From positions 2,106 to 30,058 of the forward strand of contig MHUC01000015.1 of NCBI GenBank assembly GCA_001823315.1: a stretch of DNA of 27,953 nucleotides. The letters are read 5' to 3'. A model generated the notes under the pieces. That model was given only the letters and a program-made list of their open reading frames with translations, was not told the DNA's origin and searched no databases. Positions 20,898-27,100 of this stretch are shown here, one piece after another (position 1 is the stretch's first letter; every line of letters begins with the position of its first letter). Source of the stretch: Candidatus Wildermuthbacteria bacterium RIFCSPHIGHO2_12_FULL_40_12. Its GTDB lineage: Bacteria > Patescibacteriota > Minisyncoccia > Minisyncoccales > 2-12-FULL-40-12. Made by a program: the position numbers and the translations under genes.

Positions 20898-20924
20898 TGG
20901 CGGGACAAGTTAGACGATCCCGCA
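20898..20924 (-). repeat. tRNA-Gln 5'-end remnant (16-bp direct repeat flanking GIY-YIG copy 2)
   Basis: TGCGGGATCGTCTAAC (20909-20924) is identical to bases 1-16 of the intact tRNA-Gln (20635-20650); identity begins exactly at tRNA base 1. It is followed by TTGTCCCGCCA, whose TCCCGC can pair with GCGGGA, so the remnant looks like an acceptor stem with the middle of the tRNA missing. Confidence 0.8.
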
Positions 20925-20964
20925 ATATTCGTGTAAATTCGCTCAAATTCGTATTGATTCGCGG

Positions 20965-21870
20965 TCAGACCTCCAGATGCTTTTTCATAGCAATAATACT
21001 TGAAACAACACCAAGGCCAATACCTACTAAAAGTTGGATGAAGAATAAAAGCCAAAATTTAGATAGAAAAACGCCGGAAATACTTAAACCAGAGAATAAA
21101 ACCGTGAGCTTAGGGCTCAAAATAAAAATGGCGATGCTGAAAATTAGAGCCGCTCCAACCGCCGCAAAAACCCCGGATATCGCCCCTTGAGCCAAGAATG
21201 GTCCCCGGATAAACCAATTGGAAGCTCCAACCAGCCGCTGAATCGCGATCTCCTCTCTGGCGTTATAAATTGCCAACCGCACTTGGTTGAAAGCGACAAG
21301 AATCGCGACAATTGCCAGCACCAAAGACATGATTATTCCCAACGCGTTAAAAGTTGCGGTCATCGCGGAAATCCTATCAATCACCGGTTTTCTTTCGTGG
21401 TAGTCAACTTTGTCAATCAAATCTTTACTCGGAGAATTTTCCAGAAAACTAACCACAGCGTCGTACTGATTCGCTTGCCAGGCCTTAACGTTAAGCGCCG
21501 GCAATAATGGATTCCCCACTTCCGCCAAGGACTCAATCACCACGGGGTTGTTTTTATATCGCTCAACGAAACGATCCAACGCCTCGGCTCTGGAAACATA
21601 CTGCACCTCTTTGACTTCGGGGATTTTGGCGATTTCGTCTTTTAAAACCAAGATTTCTTCTTCCGCCACGGTATCTTTCAAATAAATACTGATGTCAACC
21701 TTCTCTTGAATGACGTTTATCAGATAATCAGCAACGTCTTTCATTATCAAGAGCGACGTTATCAAAAAAATCGTCATCCCTATGATGAAACAGGTGGCAA
21801 TGGAAATAGCGCTGTTCCTTATAAAATTAAGCCAGCCCGTTTTGATTGTTTTTTTCAGTAAAGTAAGCAT
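20965..21870 (-). CDS. ftsX: Cell division protein FtsX
   Basis: A 301-aa ABC-type membrane subunit that with FtsE activates peptidoglycan hydrolases at the division site. Layout: cytoplasmic start, membrane helix (about 17-41), extracellular domain (about 42-170; EKVDISIYLKDTVAEEE, VQYVSRAEALDRF, NPLLPALNVK), then three helices (about 173-200, 222-250, 262-295) with the family's NAREEIAIQRLVGAS motif between them. The ATG at 21870 lies 4 bp after the ftsE stop; a TTG at 21885 inside ftsE is less likely. Confidence 0.93.
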   Translation of the reverse strand: MLTLLKKTIKTGWLNFIRNSAISIATCFIIGMTIFLITSLLIMKDVADYLINVIQEKVDISIYLKDTVAEEEILVLKDEIAKIPEVKEVQYVSRAEALDRFVERYKNNPVVIESLAEVGNPLLPALNVKAWQANQYDAVVSFLENSPSKDLIDKVDYHERKPVIDRISAMTATFNALGIIMSLVLAIVAILVAFNQVRLAIYNAREEIAIQRLVGASNWFIRGPFLAQGAISGVFAAVGAALIFSIAIFILSPKLTVLFSGLSISGVFLSKFWLLFFIQLLVGIGLGVVSSIIAMKKHLEV

Positions 21871-21874
21871 ATTT

Positions 21875-22573
21875 TTACAAAACAAACCTGCCTTTTTCCT
21901 CGTCTCTGATCAGCTTTCCGTTTTCCAGGGTAATTACTCTTCTCTTAAGGTTATTGACTATTTCTTTGTTGTGCGTTGCCAAGATAATAATAGTGCCAAA
22001 ATTGTTTATATTTAAAAGAAGCTTCAAGATCTCCGAAGTATGATAGGGATCTAAGTTTCCGGTCGGTTCGTCGGCGAAAATAACGTCGGGCCTATGAATT
22101 AAGGCGCGGGCTATCACCACCCTTTGCTTTTCTCCGCCAGACATCTCGGCGGGAAAACTGTGCGATTTATCAGATAAACCAACTATTTTTAAAACTTCGG
22201 GGACGTCTCTGGAGATTTCTTCGTCTTCGTACCCCATAACTTCCAAGACATAAGCGATATTTTCGTAAGCCGTTTTTGTCGGCAGAAGCTTGTAGTCCTG
22301 AAAAACCGTGCCGATTCTTCGTCTTAAATGAAAAATGCTGGGTTTTGCTATTTTGTGGACATCCTGGCCGTCAAAGAAAACCCTCCCTTTTGTGGGCTTC
22401 TCTTCCGCCAAAAGCAATTTTAGCAAGGTGGTCTTTCCGGCGCCGGATTTCCCAACCACAGAAACAAATTCTTTTTTGTTTACCTCAAAAGAAACGTTGT
22501 CCAGCGCCACTTTTGCGATAGACCCTATATGGTTTTTGTCGTATATTTTGGTGGTATTTTGGAACTTTAGCAC
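21875..22573 (-). CDS. ftsE: Cell division ATP-binding protein FtsE
   Basis: A 232-aa ABC ATPase partnering FtsX. Walker A GKSGAGKTT (41-49), Q-loop Gln92, signature MSGGEKQR (144-151, usually LSGGEQQR), Walker B VIFADEP (164-170) with Glu169, H-loop His201. The start codon is GTG (22571-22573), giving the standard MLKFQNTTKIY N-terminus. It follows prfB by 62 bp and precedes ftsX by 4 bp, the usual prfB-ftsE-ftsX order seen in many bacteria. Confidence 0.95.
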   Translation of the reverse strand: MLKFQNTTKIYDKNHIGSIAKVALDNVSFEVNKKEFVSVVGKSGAGKTTLLKLLLAEEKPTKGRVFFDGQDVHKIAKPSIFHLRRRIGTVFQDYKLLPTKTAYENIAYVLEVMGYEDEEISRDVPEVLKIVGLSDKSHSFPAEMSGGEKQRVVIARALIHRPDVIFADEPTGNLDPYHTSEILKLLLNINNFGTIIILATHNKEIVNNLKRRVITLENGKLIRDEEKGRFVL

Positions 22574-22635
22574 GAATAGTCACCGCTAATTTTAACACGA
22601 ATATTCTCTAATAATCATCAGCGAATAATAGTGAT

Positions 22636-23722
22636 TTAATCTGCGGCTTTATTAATGGCTTTGACTTCCGCCTCTATAAACTCTTCTAAATTGCCGTCCA
22701 GCACATCCTCCACTTGAGAAGTTTCCAATCCCGTCCTTAAGTCCTTTACCATTTTATAAGGATGTAGAACATAACTCCTTATCTGATTTCCCCAGCTGGC
22801 GTCAATTTTCTCTCCTTTAACGTCTTTCAGCTCTTTTTTGCGCTTCTGTTCTTCCAGTTGATACAGTTTTGCCGTCAAAATTTTCATTGCTTTTTCCCTG
22901 TTCTGGCCTTGAATCCTTTCTGCTTGCGAAGTCACAACAATGCCGGTTGGCAAATGCGTAACCCTGACAGCCGATTCTCTTTTATTGACATACTGTCCGC
23001 CGGGGCCCGAAGCTCTGTAAAAATCTATTCTTAAATCATCTGGTTTGACTTTGACCTCTGCGTCATTCCCGGCAATTTCCGGCAATACTTCAACTAAAGC
23101 AAATGATGTGTGACGTAATTTCTTGGCGGAGAATGGCGAAAGGCGCACCAACCGATGCACTCCGGTTTCTTTTCTTAAAAAACCGTACGCAAAGAAACCA
23201 TTGATTTCCATCGCAACATGCTTTATCCCTATTCTGCCTTCCGGTCCCCCGCTTTCTCCGAACGACTGGCTTAATATTTTCGTTTTATATCCCTTTAAAG
23301 AGCAATAACGTTCGTACATCCTCAACAGGATTGTTGCCCAATCTTGCGCGTCCTGCCCTCCGGCTCCCGCCATTATCTGTAAAATCGCGTTTCCCTTATC
23401 GTATTTTCCAGACAGAAAAATCTCAATTTCTTTTTTCTTTAATTTTCTTTGAAATTCCTCTGCCTCCGCCTCTCCGCCGATTTCTTTTATAATATCCAGA
23501 TCCTCTTTTAATTTTTCGAAGTCCCCTATTCTTTCTTTTAACAACGATAACTCCTTGCTGATTTTTGCCGCCCGTTCTCCTTCCTTGTTCCAGATATCGG
23601 GATTTTGAAGCTCTTGTTCTAATTCTTTAACCTTTTCTTGTTTTTTGGCTAAGTCAAAGACGGTCCGCCAGCTGGCGGAGGTTACTTTCTAATTCCTGAA
23701 TTTTTATTGATAAATCGTTCAT
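22636..23722 (-). CDS. prfB: Peptide chain release factor 2, with programmed +1 frameshift
   Basis: Frame 1 encodes 22 residues (MNDLSIKIQELES...) and hits TGA at 23654-23656 in CTT-TGA-C, the classic RF2 slip site. A +1 shift continues as GAC in the second frame for 339 residues, giving about 361 aa, normal for RF2. The second part has QNPDIWN, SPF (about 195-197) for UGA recognition and GPGGQYVNKRES (about 240-251) with the catalytic GGQ (usually GGQHVNKTDS). Low RF2 allows the shift, so the protein controls its own level. The usual SD-like stimulator before CTT is missing; a 16-bp palindrome (23664-23679) sits there instead. Extended -10 upstream at 23748. Confidence 0.95.
23664..23679. 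repeat. Perfect 16-bp palindrome inside prfB, also present at 24.7 kb
   Basis: TCCGCCAGCTGGCGGA is its own reverse complement and lies 4 bases upstream of the prfB CTTTGAC slip site. Fifteen of the bases recur at 24720-24734 inside a larger hairpin, so it looks like a dispersed repeat. Confidence 0.85.
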
Positions 23723-23747
23723 ACGGTTGTAAATTTATCTGTGAATG

Positions 23748-23756
23748 AGTATAGCA
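23748..23756 (-). promoter_or_regulatory. Extended -10 promoter of prfB-ftsE-ftsX
   Basis: On the minus strand TGCTATACT (TATACT at 23748-23753, TGC before it). The -35 region (CTTTAT) is weak. The start site would lie about 20 bases before the prfB ATG. Confidence 0.5.
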
Positions 23757-23844
23757 AATTGGCGAGAAAAATAAAGCGCCTTGACTATTATAACAATCTA
23801 CAGCAATATTATATCAGCATCATATTAAAGAAAGGAAGGGTAAG

Positions 23845-24099
23845 ATGAACGGTTTACAGTGTTCTCGAATAATAAAAGGGTGGAGCGAGAAAGAGTTAGC
23901 CGAAAAATCAGGAGTGACAAAGGCAACTATCAGAAATGTGGAAAAGGGCAAAACAAACCCAAGCCACACAACGCGCAAGAAACTGGCTAAAGCGCTTGGA
24001 ATTAAAGAAGGCGACATTTTCCCCGCGCAAGAAGGAAAAAAGAAAATAACAAAGGTTCACGTCATTGCCAGGCTGAATCGTCCCGATCCGGACGATTAA
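23845..24099 (+). CDS. XRE-family helix-turn-helix regulator
   Basis: An 84-aa Cro/CI-type DNA-binding protein: CSRIIKGWSEKELAEKSGVTKATIRNVEKGKTNPSHTTRKKLAKALGI (residues about 6-53) forms the five-helix domain, with SEKELAEKSGVTKATIRNVE as the helix-turn-helix. The tail (FPAQEGKKKITKVHVIARLNRPDPDD) is basic then acidic. It has an SD (GGAAGGG) and its own terminator. TTGACT (23781-23786) lies upstream but the best -10 (TATTAT, 23807) is 20 bp away. As a single-gene unit it could regulate itself or the other orphan units, including the inverted-repeat promoter at 9.35 kb, but nothing in the sequence proves this. Confidence 0.88.
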   Translation: MNGLQCSRIIKGWSEKELAEKSGVTKATIRNVEKGKTNPSHTTRKKLAKALGIKEGDIFPAQEGKKKITKVHVIARLNRPDPDD

Positions 24100-24117
24100 T
24101 ACCTTCCTCAACTAAAA

Positions 24118-24142
24118 TAAAACCCCGTATCTGGGGTTTTTT
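24118..24142 (+). terminator. Intrinsic terminator of the XRE gene
   Basis: AACCCC (24121-24126) and GGGGTT (24133-24138) stem, six-base loop, followed by TTTTGC on plus and by TTATTTTAG on minus, so it is possibly bidirectional. Confidence 0.85.
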
Positions 24143-24192
24143 GCTTGAAATGAAGGTCGGTTAGAAAAATCTCTTTCAAGTATATCACTAAA

Positions 24193-24221
24193 TTGACAAA
24201 AATAAATCGCGGTGATAATTT
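24193..24221 (+). promoter_or_regulatory. Promoter of the 101-aa orphan membrane protein
   Basis: TTGACA (24193-24198), 17-bp spacer ending in TGA, TAATTT (24216-24221). GATAAT at 24214 with a 15-bp spacer is the alternative -10. Confidence 0.65.
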
Positions 24222-24253
24222 AATAAAAGAAACTTGAAAGGAGTTCTTTAACA

Positions 24254-24559
24254 ATGTGGTGGATAATCTTTTTTGGTCTTGTTGGCGTATTGCTTGCCAG
24301 AATATCAATGGAACAGACCCAGAAAACGGCGAAATTTAATAGATTCTTCGACGTAGGGCATTTACTGTTCGTTGTCGCAGGAAGTATAATTCTCTGGGAT
24401 GTAGTACATACTTCCGAATCAATGCTCTTGACGTTAAAAACGGGGGTAAAAGTAGCTTTTACCTCTATAACCGTACTATTCAATGTTATGGCAAGCGCAG
24501 CGCAATGCGTTGCGCAAGCACGTGAAAAACCAAGGGTTATAAAACCGCCTAATTTGTAG
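24254..24559 (+). CDS. Orphan membrane protein, 101 aa
   Basis: I do not recognise this protein. It has three hydrophobic segments (residues about 2-18, 36-53 and 66-85), a charged loop with SMEQTQKTAKFNRF between the first two, and a basic tail (REKPRVIKPPNL). The start is supported by AAAGGAG ten bases upstream and by the promoter at 24193-24221. The stop codon lies inside the terminator hairpin, so the unit is very compact. Like the other orphan units it stands alone between unrelated genes. Confidence 0.72.
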   Translation: MWWIIFFGLVGVLLARISMEQTQKTAKFNRFFDVGHLLFVVAGSIILWDVVHTSESMLLTLKTGVKVAFTSITVLFNVMASAAQCVAQAREKPRVIKPPNL

Positions 24560-24574
24560 GCGGGTTTTTTATTA
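24543..24574 (+). terminator. Intrinsic terminator overlapping the 101-aa gene's stop
   Basis: AACCGCCTA pairs with TAGGCGGGTT (one bulged G), followed by TTTTATTATT. The TAG stop (24557-24559) is part of the 3' stem. Confidence 0.85.
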
Positions 24575-24633
24575 TTGATTCTATTAATGAAAAGGAGTTT
24601 CCGTTGCGGAAACCCATCAAAAAAATTCTAAAA

Positions 24634-24662
24634 TTGACTTTTGTCTGAATATGGAGTATATT
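24634..24662 (+). promoter_or_regulatory. Plus-strand promoter far upstream of the PheRS gene
   Basis: TTGACT (24634-24639), 17-bp spacer, TATATT (24657-24662). The transcript would start near 24669 and run through the GC hairpin towards PheRS, giving a leader of about 220 bases. Confidence 0.6.
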
Positions 24663-24712
24663 TACGATTTCGCTCGAACTTACTTTATCAAAAATTCCTA
24701 GGAAAAACCAGA

Positions 24713-24740
24713 GCCCGCCCCGCCAGCTGGCGGAGCGGGC
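24713..24740. repeat. 28-bp GC-rich hairpin with the CCGCCAGCTGGCGG palindrome
   Basis: GCCCGC-C-CCGCCAG pairs with CTGGCGG-A-GCGGGC with a single mismatch and essentially no loop. The core matches the palindrome inside prfB. On plus it is followed by seven A, so it is not a plus-strand terminator. On minus the T tract is offset (TCTGGTTTTTCC). Confidence 0.8.
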
Positions 24741-24832
24741 AAAAAAATTCCTCCCCCTCGCCCCCTCCATTTTTGCCCCCGCGCCGAAAACTTTTTATGA
24801 AAAATTCAAAAATATTAGGATTTATTGGTTTG

Positions 24833-24861
24833 TTGTTTTTTCAAACAATTTATTTTATAAT
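24833..24861 (+). promoter_or_regulatory. Proximal promoter of the PheRS gene
   Basis: TTGTTT (24833-24838), 17-bp spacer, perfect TATAAT (24856-24861). The start site would lie about 20 bases before the ATG. The region is AT-rich, which lowers the weight of the match. Confidence 0.5.
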
Positions 24862-24887
24862 GATTAACTACACTAGACTAATCTATT

Positions 24888-26030
24888 ATGAGCAGAAAAA
24901 TTGTGATAAAAGACCCAAATGAGGCGGTCCTAATAAGAGAGCTGGAAAAAAGAAATGATATAAAGGCAGAAAGGATAAAAAGACTATTAAAATTGCCCGA
25001 TCTTACAAAAAAGGAAAATTCTCCAGTCAAAATTTTGTTTGACCAAATAATAAATCTGCCGAGATTTAAGAATTTTGATATAGTTGATTTCCCAAAAATA
25101 ATTACACCAGAGCAAGATTTTGATCTGTTAAACACTCCCAAAGACCATCCTAGCAGGAGAGAAACAGACACTTATTATCTAGACGAAGATCATTTATTGC
25201 GCACACAGATGACAGCCTTTTGGTCATTTTATCTTAAAGACAAAAATGTCTTAAAAAGATTAGAGGAAGAAGGAGAAATAATGGCACTGGCTCCGGGAAT
25301 TGTTTATCGCAAAGATGAGATTGATCGCAGTCATTATCCAGCATTTCATCAGATTGACGGTTTGCTAATTTGCAAAAAATTGAAAAAAATAATTACACAA
25401 AGTGACCTAAAAGAAGTCCAGGTTGATTTAGCGAAAGGAATTTTCGGCAAAGATATTGAGTATAAATTTTTAGACGATGAATTTCCTTACACTATTGAAA
25501 GCTTGGAAATGGATATTATGTTTAACGGCAAATGGCTTGAGGTTAATGGTGCCGGGTTGGTAAATCCTGTGTGTTTGAAAACTTTTGGTTTAGATCCCAA
25601 AGTCTATAATGGCTGGGCATTTGGATTCGGCGACAGGTTGGCTATGATAAAAATGGGAATTTCTGATATTAGAATATTGTGGTCTGATGATCCAAGGATT
25701 ACCAGCCAATTCAAGGATATCAATAGCAGGTTTAAAACTGTAAGCAAGTATCCATCAACTTTCAGAGATATTTCGTTTGTAATAGATAAAAATATAAACC
25801 TAAACAACTACTACGAAATTGTGCGCGACTTTGCTAAGGATTTGATTGAGCAGGTAAAACTTATTGACGAATACGAAAACGAGAAAAAATTCGGCAAGGA
25901 TAAAAAGTCGTATACATTCCGCGTTACTTACCGCTCTTACGAAAGAACATTAACTAACGAGGAGGTCAATAAGATTCAAGATGAAATCAGAGAAGAAACC
26001 AAAAAAGAATTAAAAGCAGAAATAAGGTAA
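24888..26030 (+). CDS. Single-chain phenylalanyl-tRNA synthetase-like protein (mitochondrial-type architecture)
   Basis: A 380-aa class II synthetase: catalytic PheS-like domain (about 45-275) followed directly by an FDX-ACB anticodon-binding domain (about 287-375; KYPSTFRDISFVID, YTFRVTYRSYERTLTNEEVNKIQ), the layout of monomeric mitochondrial PheRS. In bacteria FDX-ACB normally sits in PheT. Visible sites: DHPSRRETDTYYL (86-98), motif 2 YRKDEIDRSHYPAFHQID (140-157), WLEVNGAG (216-223), motif 3 FGFGDRLAM (245-253) with Arg250 but one residue short of FGxGxERLAM. The substrate loop reads LRTQMTAFW (104-112), not LRTHTSxxQ. There is no N-terminal coiled-coil arm. No SD and no pheT nearby. Amino-acid specificity is uncertain. 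Confidence 0.8.
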   Translation: MSRKIVIKDPNEAVLIRELEKRNDIKAERIKRLLKLPDLTKKENSPVKILFDQIINLPRFKNFDIVDFPKIITPEQDFDLLNTPKDHPSRRETDTYYLDEDHLLRTQMTAFWSFYLKDKNVLKRLEEEGEIMALAPGIVYRKDEIDRSHYPAFHQIDGLLICKKLKKIITQSDLKEVQVDLAKGIFGKDIEYKFLDDEFPYTIESLEMDIMFNGKWLEVNGAGLVNPVCLKTFGLDPKVYNGWAFGFGDRLAMIKMGISDIRILWSDDPRITSQFKDINSRFKTVSKYPSTFRDISFVIDKNINLNNYYEIVRDFAKDLIEQVKLIDEYENEKKFGKDKKSYTFRVTYRSYERTLTNEEVNKIQDEIREETKKELKAEIR

Positions 26031-26039
26031 TAAATACCA

Positions 26040-26246
26040 ATGAGCTCAAAAGAAATCATCTTTTACCTAGACGGCAAAGAATTTAAACAAAGTTCGGATG
26101 GTTTCGGAATTGGCGTAAATGAATGGGTTTCTTTGGCAAACGCCAAAGAAAAAATTTCTAAAACTCAACCTGTTTTAATACTGGAGCCACCTCGCGGAGT
26201 CGAACCGCGGACCTTCACTTTACGAAAGTGCTGCTCTACCAACTGA
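26040..26246 (+). CDS. Short ORF after PheRS that runs antisense through tRNA-Thr
   Basis: It starts 9 bp after the PheRS stop. The first 48 residues (SSKEIIFYLDGKEFKQSSD..., ending KTQPVLIL) look like protein and match no family I know. From EPPRGVEPRTFTL onward the frame is the reverse complement of the tRNA-Thr gene, so the natural end is lost or the gene is a truncated remnant. There is no SD. It may be a small partner of PheRS or a fragment. Confidence 0.4.
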   Translation: MSSKEIIFYLDGKEFKQSSDGFGIGVNEWVSLANAKEKISKTQPVLILEPPRGVEPRTFTLRKCCSTN

Positions 26247-26257
26247 GCTAAGGTGGC
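26182..26257 (-). tRNA. tRNA-Thr (anticodon CGU), CCA encoded
   Basis: A 76-base gene. Acceptor GCCACCT/AGGTGGC, U73, CCA encoded (26182-26184). D-arm GCTC-AGTTGGTA-GAGC, anticodon loop TTCGTAA (anticodon CGT), T-arm CGCGG-TTCGACT-CCGCG. The anticodon stem GCACT/AGTGA has a G-A mismatch at 27-43. The tRNA-Gln gene in this window lacks an encoded CCA, so CCA encoding is mixed. Confidence 0.93.
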
Positions 26258-26296
26258 AGTAAGTTCCGGCGGGCAGGTCTGCCAACTGAAATACGT

Positions 26297-26677
26297 TTAT
26301 TTAAACCACTCTTTCCAGCTTTTGGGCCAACCAATAAGCAAAAGGAGCGCTAAAGGAGCTCCCCAATTGGCCCACCTCTCAATAAAATCCCATACTGGAA
26401 GCCCAACGAGCGGTCTTAGTAACGCCGTCCAGAAACCCCAAAAAACCATCCAAAGCAGAGCTAACCTTATTGGTTTTACGAGGACAAGAATTGCCAACGC
26501 AATATCTAAAAGACCGATGAAGAATAAAATCTTGACAGCTAATTCCGTATCCGCAACACCAAACTTTCCAAACCAACCAGCCCAATCTTTTTTGCCTTGC
26601 AAGCCAAAAACGCCATGGCCCAGAAACTCGCCCGCTACCGCAATTCTTAAAATCCACTCAATTAATTTTGCGTTCAT
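26297..26677 (-). CDS. DoxX-like membrane protein
   Basis: A 126-aa protein with about four membrane helices (residues 5-22, 46-64, 68-90, 103-118). GEFLGHGVFGL near residues 16-26 and the following KKDWAGWFGKFGV loop resemble the DoxX/SURF4-like family start. LLDIALAILVLVKP is the second helix. DoxX proteins are linked to respiratory or redox complexes but biochemically vague. It follows the cupredoxin gene by 3 bp, so it belongs to the metal/redox operon 27,953-26,297. Confidence 0.7.
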   Translation of the reverse strand: MNAKLIEWILRIAVAGEFLGHGVFGLQGKKDWAGWFGKFGVADTELAVKILFFIGLLDIALAILVLVKPIRLALLWMVFWGFWTALLRPLVGLPVWDFIERWANWGAPLALLLLIGWPKSWKEWFK

Positions 26678-26680
26678 TTT

Positions 26681-27073
26681 TTAATCAAACTTCACCTGAA
26701 AATTATACATTCCCATTGAACAAAAACCCTGCACAATCGCGCCTGCTTTTTGCGGCGGCACATCAATAAGGGTTTTGCCCGAAGACGGAAGATGATTGCT
26801 ATAACCCAAGCTTGGAATAGTCAAAGCTGACGAACAATCAAACGTGGCTTTCGTGTTCACTTTAATAATGGTCGGCAAGCCGGCTTTAGCATTGGTGACT
26901 CTTGGCGAATACCCGCCCTTAGCATCAATCTCGATAATCTGCTTTCCGTCAATTATGCTAACGTTATTTACGGTTTGAGTATTGTCGCTTTGGCCGTTGC
27001 GGCCTCCCGCCATCACCATTGCCCCCACAATCAAAACAACGGCAATCAGCATGGATATAACGGTCATTTTCAT
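26681..27073 (-). CDS. Membrane-anchored cupredoxin-domain protein
   Basis: A 130-aa exported protein: signal anchor (residues 4-22), a Gln/Asn-rich linker, then a cupredoxin-like beta sandwich (about 44-130): QIIEIDAKGGYSPRVTNAKAGLPTIIKV, TFDCSSALTIPSLG and AGAIVQGFCSMGMYNFQVKFD. Potential copper ligands are Cys80, His94, Cys118, Met120 and Met122. The FCSMGMY motif resembles the C-x-M-x-M loops of copper-carrying EfeO/CtaP-like domains. It lies 27 bp after the HMA-TauE/SafE gene. Together they probably take up, store or export copper at the membrane. Confidence 0.8.
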   Translation of the reverse strand: MKMTVISMLIAVVLIVGAMVMAGGRNGQSDNTQTVNNVSIIDGKQIIEIDAKGGYSPRVTNAKAGLPTIIKVNTKATFDCSSALTIPSLGYSNHLPSSGKTLIDVPPQKAGAIVQGFCSMGMYNFQVKFD

Positions 27074-27100
27074 AAGATTGATGCATTATACCAATCTTGG

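Larger units (their letters stand above)
24575..24887. other. 313-bp gene-free stretch upstream of the PheRS gene
   Basis: It holds a GTTTCCG/CGGAAAC hairpin (about 24595-24611), a plus-strand promoter (24634-24662), the large GC palindrome (24713-24740), a C-rich run, a short hydrophobic ORF (24797-24922) and the -10 of the PheRS gene (24856). I see no convincing protein gene on either strand. Confidence 0.6.

Noticed and set aside
24549..24770. 73-codon minus-strand ORF
   Set aside because: Runs through the terminator and the GC palindrome; no start signal or conserved pattern.
24669..24887. T-box or amino-acid riboswitch ahead of PheRS
   Set aside because: No T-box sequence, specifier loop or antiterminator pattern is visible; only a GC palindrome followed by A residues.
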